Shown here: positions 48,934 through 60,501 of the stretch, piece after piece
Numbering within the stretch: position 1 is the stretch's first letter
How the letters are laid out: every line of letters begins with the position of its first letter
NCBI GenBank assembly: GCA_013398055.1
Contig: VZRS01012087.1
Location: forward strand, 1-64,000
Reading direction: 5' to 3'
Source of the DNA: Ifrita kowaldi
Taxonomy: Eukaryota; Chordata; Aves; Passeriformes; Cinclosomatidae
DNA: 64,000 nt
The notes under the pieces: model-generated
What the model was told of the DNA's origin: nothing
The model's database searches: none
The model's input: the letters and a program-made list of their open reading frames with translations, nothing else
Position numbers and translations under genes: made by a program

Positions 48934-51654
48934 GTGAGTTGGGATCAGGGGGGTCTAACATCCTGGTCTCTGCTCTCCCACCTGAATTTATAACATTTTG
49001 GAATGAGCTAATTGGCTGAGAAGTCTGAGAACTGATAGTCAGAGAAGGGGCAAATTTTCAGTGCAGTAACAAAAGTATGGCTTGGTTTTTGTGTCCATTA
49101 TTATTTTTGTGCCAAACAACTCTGTGCACACACAAATAAGATCCAAACCCACAGGCTGTGTAGTGAATCTGGAGATTGGATGAGGAGGCAGGTGCCGTGT
49201 CTGACTATATATGGACAGATTTCATTCTGCTTACAGTTTCCAGTGTAATGAATTCTCTTTCAATGTTTTGTTTTGAAAAACTGCAAATACCATAGGAATT
49301 CTAACCACCCCCCCAATGTGGCTTGTGGCTATAACTGAGTAAATAATTTAGAACCCACATGTTGATTGTTGAGTCTTACCCTGCAGACATGCAGATACAC
49401 AAGATCCACAACTGAAATCTGCAGTTGGGCCTCATGCAGCAGTTTTGCAGAGACAGTTTTTAGTTTCATTAACTATTTGTCACCACAGACTCTCCTCCTG
49501 GCAAAAGCATTCCTTCAGTCTTCATGTTCTGGGATGAGTTTTTAATTTGCTGGGATGTCAGCTTCTTCCTCACTTCATGGTGATGGTAGGAGTGTGTTTT
49601 TGGTTAAGGATTCTGGGTTTAATGCTTGTCTCCAAGATCCTTGGACCAGTGTGGTATGATCATAGGCAGACATTCTTTCCCCCTGTCAAAATCATGCGCA
49701 GCGAATTAAGCAAACAAATCTTGCCTGTTCCATGGGGGTGAACATCACTTTCTACTTGGAAACTTCTTCCCGTTGTGGTTCAAGTGCTTCCCCCCAGCCC
49801 TGCTGATTCCACTGCTCTCCAGCCCAGCCCCCCAGGGCCCCAGCAGAAGCTGACAGCCTCGGTCCCAGCCCCAGCATTCTGCCCAGCACTGGGGAGCAGC
49901 AGGGTGTGGATATGTACAGCACATGTGAGGGAACTTGACTGCTCGGTCCCTGGCTTGCTGGAGTGCTCTGGGGTTCAGGTTGAACAGTTGGTGCTGGCCA
50001 TGCTGCTGTGAGCAGGGTTAGAGGTGCTGCTGTGTCTCCAGAGCATGTCTTCACACTTTCTGGAGAGGAAGGGATGCACAGGATGTTCAGTTCTGCACTG
50101 CAGCCTTCAGGTTCTGCTAGAAAGGGTTCTTTTCAGCTGGTCTAATTAATCCTCAAAGTAATGCATTCTTGCAAAAAAAAAAAAAAGAAGTGTAAGGGAT
50201 TTTAAAGTCTGTTTGAACTTGAGTGGGATAGACTCCACTCTCTTTAGGGAGAGCATGTGACCTACTCTCTTGGGTTCATGAACTTAAGATTTTTGCCTCT
50301 TTAAGGAGCTGCGAGTGTTACTCCAAACTGTGCTGGGACTCAGAGCTGAGCATGCCTCAGCTGGAGGAAAAGTGTGCAGGGAGAAGCTGTTGACAGCCTT
50401 TTTCTTTTCCCTTTTTTCCCCTATGTTTTTTTTTTTTTAATCCCCCTGTCTGTGGTTCAGCTGTCCCCATTTCAGTGTTCATGAAGTAATTGGCTTTTGT
50501 CAGGATTTACCAGGTTATAAATCACATTGACTGGGAAATTCATTAACAAGATATCCATGGTCGATTCAGCAACAGAGGTACTGCTCTAGTTGCCTGCCCA
50601 AGTATGGGTTGTATGTTCATTTAATTCCTGTACCCTTTGTTGGGAAACATGCCCTTGAGGAGAGGCTCCGAGCTGTCAGGAACCCAAAAGGAAACAGGAA
50701 TGAGATGCAAGGAGGCTTCAGCAGGTAGCGTCTATGTTTATCTTAAGTGTATGAATTCCAAGGTTTGTGATGTGCCATTGTTATGGTTTAGGAATGGTAT
50801 TCCCCAGTTTAGTTTTCCCACTGAGACTCTCCAAACCCCAATGCCATTCGCTTGCTCCCTCCCTCTTCCTCCTTCTGGTGGCTGGAGAACAGAATTGGAG
50901 GCACAAAAGGTGAATATCATGGGTTGAGATAAGAACAACTTACCAGAAACAGCAATGAGACACGAAAACAGTAACAGCAACAACAGTAATAACAGAAGTG
51001 TACAAAATAGAAAGAATGATTCACATGCAAAATGCTCACTGAGCCCAACCCAGCCCACCACGAGCACCCCAATTGCACTGAGGAAATTTAGATATTAATG
51101 CCAGGAGATTGGGAATTTAGAACTGTTGGGCTGTTTCTCTGTAGTGCTGCTGCACTTGGGGCATTGATAGAGTAAATTGTTCTGTGCTTTCCCTCTTTGT
51201 GTAACAGGAGCGGCAACACAGCTCCCTCTGTTATGTCACTCTTTGCCAGTGAGGGAAGCATGTGGAGCTCGAAGTTTCTGTGGAGATCTGGAAAGGATGT
51301 GCTCACACGTGTTCTCAGGCAGATAAGGGTTGAGTTGGTGTTTCCTGCAGACTCAGCTTTTCAGTGTTGTGCTGCAACTTTAGAAGTCCCTGCCTGCAGT
51401 GCACAGAAATTGTGTCCTGCACTCCCACCCCTGTGTGCCACTCACTAAACCTTGAGGAATCCCAGAAGAGGAGGAGATGGGGCTGATAATGTCTTGTATG
51501 CCTGACAAAAGGCAAGCCAGGGAAGATTTGGCATTATCATTTGGTTGAGCTTCTGTTTGAAAAACATTTTCGCTCAAACTGGCCGAGCATTTGTCATCAA
51601 GCTGTTGCTCTTTCTCGCATCAATGACCCTTTCATCTCACTGATTCTCCCCCAG
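48934..51654 (+). other. Intron J-K (2721 bp)
   Basis: GT-AG intron with acceptor tgattctcccccag. It contains a 13-base A run at about 50174-50186, a T run at 50427-50439, and an LTR-like segment at 50779-51075 listed separately. The rest is unremarkable. Confidence 0.75.
50779..51075 (+). mobile_element. Probable endogenous-retrovirus LTR fragment (solo, truncated)
   Basis: The segment starts TGTTATGGTTTAGGAATGGT and runs through CCCAGTTTAGTTTTCCCACT, AGGTGAATATCATGGGTTGA and a CAACAACAGTAATAACAG stretch. These blocks resemble a repeat I associate with songbird ERV LTRs. The 5' TG is present. I cannot place the 3' CA end or a target duplication, and no retroviral genes flank it, so it would be a solo or partial LTR. 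Part of the recognition rests on memory of similar avian sequence. Confidence 0.45.
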
Positions 51655-51795
51655 AGCCTGTGCTAGCAGTGAGACAGAGAGTGAAGCTGGGGATATCATG
51701 GACCAGCAGTTTGAGGAGATGAATAACAAGCTGAACTCCATGACTGATCCAACCGGCTTCCTGAGGATGGTCAGCAGGAACAACCTGTTAAACAG
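51655..51795 (+). CDS. TTC28: TTC28 exon K: acidic and Ser-rich insert in CHAT
   Basis: The exon is 141 bp, phase 2 in and out, fragment residues 1184-1230. It encodes ACASSETESEAGDIMDQQFE, then EMNNKLNSMTDPTGFLRMVS, then RNNLLNR. The acidic Ser/Glu run (SSETESEAGD) is probably a surface loop and includes several potential casein-kinase-2 type acidic Ser sites. The exon is symmetric, so a skipped form would stay in frame. The donor is gtgaga. Confidence 0.97.
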
Positions 51796-53663
51796 GTGAG
51801 AATGCAGCACTGCTGAGGGGGTCAGCAGGCAGGAGACATCTTGGTGATGGGCTTCTCTCTAAATGGCCAGTTTAGGTGCAGCCAGTGCCAGTGCTCAAGG
51901 GGAGAGCCAGCAAGGACTGGTTCCAGTTGTAAGTGATGACTGTCCGAAGGAGCAGCTGTTCCGAATTTGCTCTTCTCCTGGCCAAGTGCTGATTTTGAGG
52001 CTGCAAGCAGTTGCAGGGGAGCAGTGTTCTGTCCCTATTGTATGTGAGATGTGGAAGTTGGAGCTCTCTCCTGCACACTTGTTATGGAAATACACGTTTC
52101 TGTTTATCTCAATCCCAATTAGCTGGGAACATGCTGCATTTCCAGAGTTAAAGGACTGTACTAGCTGCAAGTCTCTGCTCATTTTCTGCCTCTTACAACT
52201 TGTTCTCAGCCTTTCACATGACTGTGCTGATTAGGGCTTAGGGCAACCACTTGGAAAGAAAATTGAAGACAGAATTTTTCCAGTGTGGCTGCGTGATGCA
52301 ACCCAGGGTTTCTGACTGGATCTGTGCTCCATTGTGGTTTATGAGCACAGGATACCCTAGGCCTTTCTCAGCTGGAAAAGCAAATGTGATCAGCCTGGAG
52401 TGTTGTGAGCCACCACTGAAGCTTGTGAACTGTTACAGCATCCCCACGGTACTGGGAGCTTAGCTGGCACCAGCAACTGGCCTGGTGTTCTGCTCAGAAT
52501 CCACAAGCATATCTGTTCAAGCTGCTGCACTGATGAAGGACTATGAGTACTTGCTGCTTTTGGATCACACAGGCAGATCCCCAGAACTGCTGAGATGTTT
52601 TGCTAGTTCATCAGGCTTAGAAAGACACGAGATTGTCCCTCTGATTACAGGGGGAGATAGGATGTGATTCTGTTCCAGGGAATGCTAATCCTCGGGAGCA
52701 CTGCAGTCGCCGACCATGCAGCATCTCTGTCTTTCTGCTCTGCAGGAGCCACATACATTACTTTGAATCCAGACCTAGGAGCTTAGCTCAGGTGTCTTGT
52801 CAAGTAAATAGTTTGCAGCTCTTAGGAGCAGCCCAGGGATGGGGCATCTTGGGCATTTAACTAAAAGCACCCTCAGAAGAGAATCAGGGAGAGCATTAGA
52901 AGCAGCCGTGTCTGTGATGTTCTTGCCATGAGCACTGAGGTGAAAAGATGAGGAGACACTGCTGGATGGCCTCCCTGCCTGCCCCTCTCCTTTTGCTGGT
53001 GGAGGGGGGGATACTGGGGGTCTGGGGATGTAGCTAACACTGCCACATCTGTTTGCAGCTGGCTTGCTGAGCCCTGAATTCAGGGTAGGTGCTTTTAAGC
53101 AGAGAATAGTATGATTTTTTGGCAGTGCTGCTTAGAAAAGCAAACTTGGAGGGTTGGCAGTTCACTCAGGGAACTTCTGAGAATAAATGGACTTTGGAGG
53201 AGAAAGAAGCACTGAAGGAACACTGATCTCAGTATTGGGCAAAGGCTGTCTGAGCTGAGGATGCCACTGGTACAGCCACCAAAATAGCCACAGTGGCTCG
53301 TGTCTTCTTGCAGCTTCTATTTTCTCTGCTCCTTAGGCAGGGCAAACTGGTCAGGGTCACTGAAGCCTATTACTGCCCTCAGGGCCTGACAGCTTGCCCT
53401 GGAGAACCATACAGCTGACCCTCTCCAGAGCAGAGGGTTGGGGGCATCCCTGTGGGGCTGGAGAGTCCTTTCTGTGGTGGTTCTCTGCCATCCAGGATGC
53501 AGTGCTGCAGCTGCTGACATGCAGACCACCCTGGCAGAGAGTGCTGGGTGGGCTGTGGGTTTTTTGCAGCCACTAGTGGGTTCTGGAGATACTTGTGGAT
53601 CCTTGGAAGGATCCACAGGGAGCTCAGATCTGACTGTTCCTGGAGCTTCCCACAGCTTTGTAC

Positions 53664-53696
53664 GGGGGGTGGGGGGGGGTGTGTGTGTGTGTGTGT
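53664..53696. repeat. G-run plus (GT)n tract
   Basis: GGGGGG T GGGGGGGGG is followed directly by eight GT units. The G runs could form a quadruplex on the coding strand and the GT part could take Z-DNA form. Length variation is likely. Confidence 0.85.
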
Positions 53697-54408
53697 CAAA
53701 GGCCCTGAATGTGGATTTAGGGCTGTGTTTTTAGGAAGGAGTCTCTTTGAGGAAGGCTGGATGGGTATCCAGCTTCCCGAGGCTGTCAGACCCCTGCAGC
53801 ACCAGGCCTGACTCCCAGCCCTCCCAGGGGCTGTGCTTGGCCATGGGGAGTATTTGACTTGTCCAAAATCCTAATTAGTGCCAAGGCAGGAGCAGCTCCG
53901 TGCTGGTTGTGGGATGAACCCCTCCTTCCTGCCTGGGCCCGGCCCCTCATCCTCAGCAGGCAGAGCCAGCACCTGTGAGGCTGGTGGTCAGCCAGGTCAG
54001 TCTGACCCAAGGCTTGCACAGCACAGCTTCCTCCCCTGTTCTCTGAGGCTTTGCTTTGTTCCTGCATCTCCAAGACAAAGGGAGGGAGCCGAGCTAAGCC
54101 CCGGCTGTTTGTGCTGTTTCTCTGCTTGCTGCAGGCCAGGCTGCCTGTACAAAGGGTTATAAATCAGCAGTGCTGCAGAGTCTGAACACAGGCTTCCAAA
54201 TGAGAGATTTCACTGTTCAGACATCAGAGGATCCTCTGCATTGCAAGAGCAAGGTAGAAAATCATCAGTGCACCTGGAGCCTTTTGTTGGCTTCTTTGGG
54301 AGGAAAGGATGGGCTGGCCAGGGCTCCTGGTCACCTCCACCTGCCACAAGAGATCTATCCATCCTCCCCTGTGGTTTTGCTCACTCTTTGTGCACATACC
54401 CACAGCCA

Positions 54409-54421
54409 CACACACACACAG
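54409..54421. repeat. Short (CA)n run
   Basis: Six to seven CA units in the intron before exon L. Confidence 0.75.
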
Positions 54422-55817
54422 AGGCAGGAGATGTGAGAGATTTATGGTGCTTCCTTGGTTTTGTTCTCATAAAAAGCAATCTCAGTGGTGAAGAAATAAA
54501 TCTAGAGCTGCTTGGCTGGGAAACCCAAGATGCAGGAGGGCTTTGTTGATTGGAGTAATCAAGCCCCTATTCCCTGCAGTAAATGAGTGTGTAACAATCG
54601 CTGAACATGGGCTGTGGGGCTGGCAAGTGCTGCCTGCTGGCAACGAGCTGCTCAGGGAGGATCAGGGTGCAAGGTCCTGAGGGAGGACTGGGGTATCCCT
54701 GCACAGATTTTCTTTCCTGATCCGATTTTAAAATCTGTGCTCCATAAAGCTGAACCCTGCCAAGCATGCTGGCTCAGTCAGGTGCCTCAGTGAAGCTGGG
54801 CAGATGGGTCTGAGGGGAGCACACAGCGCCAAGCCTGTGCTGATCCCCTGTTGCACAGATCCCCTACATGAGTTTTCAGCAGCTCTAAGCAGCAGCATAC
54901 TGGTACTGTCACTGGAATCTCTGGGTCAGAGAGCATGGGCAGTTAGACACCAGGCTTCTGTTGACATTCTGAGGTTATGCCTATGTGCCCATAAGATGGA
55001 AATTCCTTGTGGGTGGTAAGAGCATTTTTTTTCTTTGGAGTACTATAGGTTGTAGCTGGGTCAGGAGGCTGGTTGCAGCAGCTGAGGAGAGAAAGAGGGG
55101 AAAATGCAATTTTCTGAGCCTGTGTGTTGGTACGTGTAACAAAAGGTTGGGGTATGTCCCAGGCTTCCCTGCCTTTTCTTTGAGGTCCACCTGCTAAAAC
55201 TTTCTGGGAAGTTACCCTTTCCATGTAAAATGGTTGTTCATGGCCCCAAGCCAAGGGTAACATTTCTGGGGAGCACAGCTGCTGGACTAGTGAGCCCAGA
55301 ATGGGGCAACTTCATTTCCTCAGCAGGGCAGTAACTTGTGGCTGCTGATGCCAGGAGATCACGTGTGAATATCAGAAATGGGCACCAGGTGTTGCACAGC
55401 AGTGGCAGAAGTGCAGGCAGAATCTTGATGTCTCGTGGTTTGCCTGTTGTCGCATTTCCTCAGGTATCACACTAGGTCAGTGGGTGCACAACCCAAGTGC
55501 AAATCCTCCTGTGACTGTGGCCAGTTGTCAGTGGGCCTCATGCCTGCCTGCACACGGCTGCTACTCAAAGGTGTGCTGCAGCAACTGGGAGCAGCACTTC
55601 AGGCACTGGAGTGTGTAGAGAAACTCCATAGCAATGTCTGCAGCTGGTTCATCCTGCTGTTAATGTCACTGTTCATTACAGTCCTCCCATGGAGCATCTT
55701 ACAGAGCAGAGTCTCCTGGATGACACAGCCCAGCTCATGCCACTGTCAGAAGTCAGGGCAGCCACAGGGGCAGCTCAGATTCCTGCAGCTAACCTCTCCC
55801 TTGGCTTTTGTCCACAG

Positions 55818-55962
55818 GAGCTGCCAGAGCATGACCAGCCTGTTCAGCAGTACCATGTCTCCTGTTAAGGATGGAACATCATCACTTCCAAGGAGGCAGA
55901 CTTCTTTCAGCAAGCCCCCACTCCGTGCTCTCTACGACTTACTGATAGGACCCATGGAAGGA
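55818..55962 (+). CDS. TTC28: TTC28 exon L: Ser-rich segment leading to CHAT core
   Basis: The exon is 145 bp, phase 2 in and phase 0 out, fragment residues 1231-1279. It encodes SCQSMTSLFSSTMSPVKDGT, then SSLPRRQTSFSKPPLRALYD, then LLIGPMEG. The Ser/Thr-rich stretch with RRQTSFS is a candidate basophilic-kinase site. This is notable because the mammalian protein is reported to work with Aurora B, but it is inference only. LRALYDLLIGPMEG is the helix before the CHAT core strand. The donor is GGA|gtaagc. Confidence 0.97.
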
Positions 55963-56853
55963 GTAAGCCTTTGGCACAGACACTTACCAAAACCTGCTCA
56001 GTGTGGGAGAGCAAGAACAGACAGCTTGGGGTGGTTTCTGAAGCGTGGTATTTTCACAGAACAGTCTGGGTTTGAAGGGGCCTTAGAGACCATCTAGAGT
56101 TGAGAATCTAGAGACAAAGATCTAGTCCTGCATACTTTTTTTTTTGTGGGCTGCCAGTGTTTAAGCTGGAGCAAATTTCACTTCCCTGTGAAGTTACTCT
56201 TTCCTGGGATAAAAACGTTGCTTTTATGATACACCAGATTAATAAATTTCCACAGTTACATCGGACCAGGAGCAGTTGCCACTTCTTGTGCCCAGCTGCA
56301 TGTTCACTATTGACTAATCTCTCTGCTTCACTTCTCCATCCATAAGATGCTTTCTGGTTAGATCTTCTGGTGACTCTGGGTTGATGACTATGTCAGGTGT
56401 GTGGAAGTGCAGGCCATGGACACAATCTCTCTGTAGATTGTTTGCTCTTCAGAGGAAATGGCTATTTAGAAATTCAGTATCAGAGAGAATATTCTCTGAC
56501 GAAGCATAAGGTGATGACAATACTGACAAGACATAGGTGATTGGAGTTAGCCAGGGTTTCAGGCTGCAGTGGAAGGAGCTGCAGTACGAGGGTGAGCTGG
56601 GCCCCACATGGGCTGAGGGCAGGATGATGACCCAGACCATAAGGGTCAGCGTGCTCAGTGCTCACTCCTCTCAGTGGAGCTGGTGAGCAGCAGTCCAGCT
56701 GCATAGGACATGTGCTCCTCTGTCACACAGGGTGGGGTTCTGATGTGGATGTTTCCAAACCCGATGTGGGGTCAGACTAGGTGCTTGGGAAGTGCAGGCG
56801 GGGACACTGGTGGAGTGAAAGGGCCAAACTAATTCTCTGTCCTTTCTTTTCAG
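55963..56853 (+). other. Intron L-M (891 bp), with CR1 tail remnant
   Basis: GT-AG intron with acceptor tgtcctttcttttcag. It holds the short CR1 3'-end remnant at 56052-56094 and nothing else that I recognise. Confidence 0.8.
56052..56094 (-). mobile_element. CR1 or SINE 3'-tail remnant
   Basis: TTCACAGAACAGTCTGGGTT and GGCCTTAGAGACCATCTAG on the + strand match the reverse complement of an avian CR1 3' end. It could be the tail of a CR1 or of a CR1-tailed SINE; the head is missing. Confidence 0.65.
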
Positions 56854-57033
56854 GGTTTGATGCATTCCAGTGGGCCTGTTGGCCGCCACCGTCAGCTGAT
56901 CCTGGTTCTGGAGGGAGAACTGTACCTCATTCCTTTTGCTCTCCTGAAGGGCAGTTCCTCCAATGAGTACCTCTATGAGCGCTTCAGCCTCATTGCAGTG
57001 CCGTCCATCCAGTCACTGAATCCCAGCTCCAAG
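56854..57033 (+). CDS. TTC28: TTC28 exon M: CHAT core strand
   Basis: The exon is 180 bp, phase 0 in and out, fragment residues 1280-1339. It encodes GLMHSSGPVGRHRQLILVLE, then GELYLIPFALLKGSSSNEYL, then YERFSLIAVPSIQSLNPSSK. The pattern LILVLEGELYLIPFALL, then L-YERF, then VPS is a hallmark of CHAT domains (family form: a D/E-G-x-L-x-x-x-P-F strand and a 'PS' turn). The donor is AAG|gtctga, with C at +3, which is the weakest 5' splice site in this gene segment. The exon is symmetric, so a skipped form would stay in frame. Confidence 0.97.
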
Positions 57034-58104
57034 GTCTGACACTGCTTATGAAACCTCTCTCACAGAATCTCTCCTGTGGGTGCAGGCTCTGGTGCATGCT
57101 CAGAAAGCAGCAGCTCTGTCCTGCTGTGCCAGACACGAGAACAGAAACCACAAACGGGCTGCCCTGGGTCTGAGGAGCACGCTGAGCACCACAGCTCTGA
57201 AGTAGGTTCTGATGTAGTTCCTGCAGCACAAAATCACAGCCCCAGGCATGCCAGCAAGGACAAGGGGATTGGATCATTTGGATATCCTCCTCTAAAGGAT
57301 TGCATGTGCTGGGTGTGGAACTACATGGCGGACTACAGAGATGTAGGTGTCTGTGATCTGTGCTGAGCTTCCTTGCCAAGCTGACTGTCCTGTCACATTG
57401 CTGCTATGTTCACCTCCATTTTAGTGTTCTGAGTGGGGAAGGCCACTAATGTCTCAGGACACCAAAGCTATGAGGGAAAGCAAATCCCACAGGTGAATCC
57501 TGCAGAAGTATCTTCATGCTGAGGTTTGGCAGCAGCATTTCTAACGCCCAGATCTCCCGGAGAATGCACCAAGTTACATCTGCTGTTGCTGAGCAGTGTT
57601 TTGCTGCACATCTTGGTTTGCCCTGGGTTAAACACAGTCAGTGGAACAGTGAAAGGGTCTAAACCTTGTCAGCATTACTGCTATTCCATTCAGTATCAGC
57701 TGCATGCAGCACCTTCTGCTGGCAGTGCTGACACTGATCTTGGAAATACAGGTGTGGGGAGCCACTTAGTGAGTGATTGCAGGTAGTGTTCCAGTAATGT
57801 GAGAACCTGGAATCTTCTTTATGCTTTTAGCTCTGCTGCAGCCCTCAGAGGGACCTGGGCTATATCTGTTGCTTTCTCTTCTTACCCATGTGCTCACCCA
57901 AGATCAGGGGATGGAAGTTTTGACCAGACTCAAATGGAGGTGTTCCTTGGAATAGTTAAACAGAAGAAACTAACGAAATGCAGTCTTCCTGTAATTACGA
58001 CAACCAGACTTCTGTTTAGAGCCAAAGGGACAGGATATTTTATTACCTGCACCATAAAAACCATATCTTTGAACCCCATTTTCTCTTTCTCTTTCTCTGT
58101 GTAG
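57034..58104 (+). other. Intron M-N (1071 bp)
   Basis: It begins with the weak donor gtctga and ends in a long, regular pyrimidine tract (CTTTCTCTTTCTCTGTGTAG), which may make up for it. No other content is recognised. Confidence 0.85.
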
Positions 58105-58825
58105 TCCCATGTGAGGAAGAATACTCCTGCTTACTCCAGTTCTACCTCAATGGCAGCTGTTATAGGAAATCCCAAACTCCCTTCAGCAGTTATGGACAGG
58201 TGGCTGTGGGGACCTATGCCCTCTGCAGAAGAGGAAGCGTATATGGTGTCTGAGTTACTTGGCTGCCAGCCCCTAGTCGGCAGCTCATCAACAAAAGAGA
58301 GAGTCATGAGTGCCCTCACTCAGGCAGAATGTGTCCATTTTGCAACCCACGTCTCCTGGAAACTGGCTGCTTTGGTCCTGACACCCAACACTGACAGCAA
58401 TCCAGCCAGCAGCAAGAGTTCTTTTGGGAACCCCTACACAATCCCAGAATCTCTTAGGATGCAGGATGATGCCAGTGATGTGGAGAGCATCTCGGACTGC
58501 CCTCCTCTTCAGGAGTTCCTGCTTACAGCAGCTGACGTGCTGGATCTGCGTCTTCCTGTCAAGCTAGTGGTTCTTGGCTCTTACCAAGAGTCCAACAGCA
58601 AAGTCACTTCTGATGGAGTCATTGGCTTGACAAGAGCATTCCTGGCTGCTGGGGCTCAATGTGTCCTTGTGTCACTCTGGCCCATTCCCGTGGCTGCTTC
58701 CAAAATGTTTGTGCATGCCTTCTACTCCTCTCTGTTAAATGGGATGAAAGCCAGCGCCGCCCTTGGAGAAGCAATGAAAACCGTGCAGAGCAGCAAGCAG
58801 TTCTCCCATCCGGCCAACTGGGCAG
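58105..58825 (+). CDS. TTC28: TTC28 exon N: CHAT catalytic-site region
   Basis: The exon is 721 bp, phase 0 in and phase 1 out, fragment residues 1340-1579. VHFATHVSW (58333-58359) is the site of the CHAT histidine; the His is kept (58348-58350, residue 1421) but the usual following Gly is Val. VKLVVLGSYQES aligns with the family LxLSACET box; the cysteine position is Tyr (TAC, 58582-58584, residue 1499). The conserved GVIGLTRAFLAAGAQCVLVS and LWPIPVAASKMFVHAFYSSL helices follow. A Ser-rich insert, TPNTDSN to DCPPLQE, lies between the two active-site boxes. The domain fold therefore looks intact while the dyad is broken. If the donor gtagga is skipped over, the frame runs 31 more codons to a stop. 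Confidence 0.98.
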
Positions 58826-60501
58826 GTAGGAGCAGTCTTCTTCTGGACAAATCAGATGTGGTTTCTAGGGAACTGCCAAACTGTGTGAGCAAAGCAAGGA
58901 GCAGTGCTGGCAGGTAATTGGGAGCAGCATGTGCCCTGTGCTTTCCTGGAATTCAGCCCCTTTGTCTCAGACCCTGATTCAGCTGAGTGTGGCTGAATGT
59001 CAGTGTTGTGGCACTCACTGGCATTTCACTGTGCACAGTAGGTGGGTATGGATTGGGTATAACTGGAAGCAGTTGTGAGGTGAAGCGTGTCTCATGACTG
59101 GAAAGAAATAAAGTGCAGCACAACAACTCATTCTCTATGTTTGAAATCTCCAGGCTCATGCTTCCTGTGTCTTGGGATGGAGTCAGCTGGAGCACACATA
59201 CAGGAGAATTTCATGGAGAATTTAGTGACACTTCAACAGGAGGCAGTAGTGCTGCTAGAAGCAGGAGCAGCAAGTAGCTGTGATTTCTTTGACATAAATC
59301 TTGTAGGGCTTATTCTTTTGTTCCTTTTAGGAGAAAGGTTTCCCTTGCTTCCATTAGGAATGTCTCAGCAGTGTCAGCTCCTTGTGCAGTGCTAGTGCTT
59401 GCTCCCTCTCAATTAGATCTATACATTGAGATTTGGAATGACAAAGGCTTGGAGTTCAGCAGTGCTGTTACAGGGATATGTACAGATAACCTAGTTTTTC
59501 TTCCTGGCATGAGGCCCAGTTTTTGAAAGCTGCAGGCATTCCCCAAATTGATTTTGCACAGGCAGCAGAGCCATGTTATTTAGCTCAGGAAGCTGTGGTG
59601 AATATGGCTCTGGTGTGAACAGCACGTGGCTGGAGGAGTGAGAACTTGTTAAAATGAGTCTGGCTGACAGTGATTTCAGGCATGTTGAGTCCAGCGTTAG
59701 GATGTGGTTCAGGTAGTACCAGGTGTGAGCTGAGTTCAGGTTACAGTCCACAGTTCAGTTGGGATTTTATTTTCCTTCCAAGATTTTTCTGTCTCAAAAG
59801 AAAGGAGCACTAAAAAGCCCCAGAAGTGACCACTTCCTAGGCAAAAAAGAATGAGTATGGCCATGGTGCCTGGCATTGCCAGCAAGCAGAGGCTTTCAGC
59901 TGCTTGGGCTGTCTCAGTACTGCCCCTTCCATGGTACTGTGCAAGTTCATCACACAGAGTCCCTGACTTCCACTGCTGACCCTTGGCACTGAGTCTTGGA
60001 CAGAGCACCAGAGCCAGGAGCAGCTGCATCCTTGCTGTGGGAAGGAGAAGGGAAACGTAGAGCTCTTTGTGCTGATGTCTGCGGAGTCTGGCATTGAATG
60101 GTGCATGAGCCAGGACAGGTTTCTGACCAAGACAGTGAAGACTTTTTGTGTTCTCAGTTCTGTTCTGTGACCACTGTTGGCATGTGTTGATTTCTGTGGC
60201 TGTAGAGGAGACCTGGAACATGCCTGGACAAGTTTAGCTGCAATCCAGTGGTTTTCTGCTTGCTTGAACAGGAAGATGTGATTGATTTAATAGCAGGGGA
60301 CGGTAAGATCTAGAAACTTTCTGGAAGTTCAGTCTGCACCACTGGGCAGGGAGTGGGCAGCTGCTCTGGGAAGAGAATGTCCCCATGCAGGGCGCAGTGA
60401 ACCATCATTCACTAGTCTTGAGGGCAGAGGACATCTGTGTCTGGTTTGAACATTTTCCATAACAACAGGAGGTTGACTATCTCTCATTCTGAATCCTGCA
60501 G
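58826..60501 (+). other. Intron N-O (1676 bp)
   Basis: GT-AG intron. An AATAAA at 59107-59112 lies about 190 bp past the read-through stop of exon N, but without a strong GT-rich element near it. A long minus-strand frame at 59736-60221 has no recognisable signature. The acceptor is tctgaatcctgcag. Confidence 0.75.

Larger units (their letters stand above)
51796..55817 (+). other. Intron K-L (4022 bp)
   Basis: GT-AG intron with acceptor ttggcttttgtccacag. It includes the G-run/GT repeat at 53664-53696 and a CA run at 54409-54421. The remaining sequence shows no transposon, RNA gene or exon that I recognise. Confidence 0.75.

Noticed and set aside
59736..60221. 161-codon minus-strand frame
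   Set aside because: It is intronic, with no motif and an overlapping second minus-strand frame.
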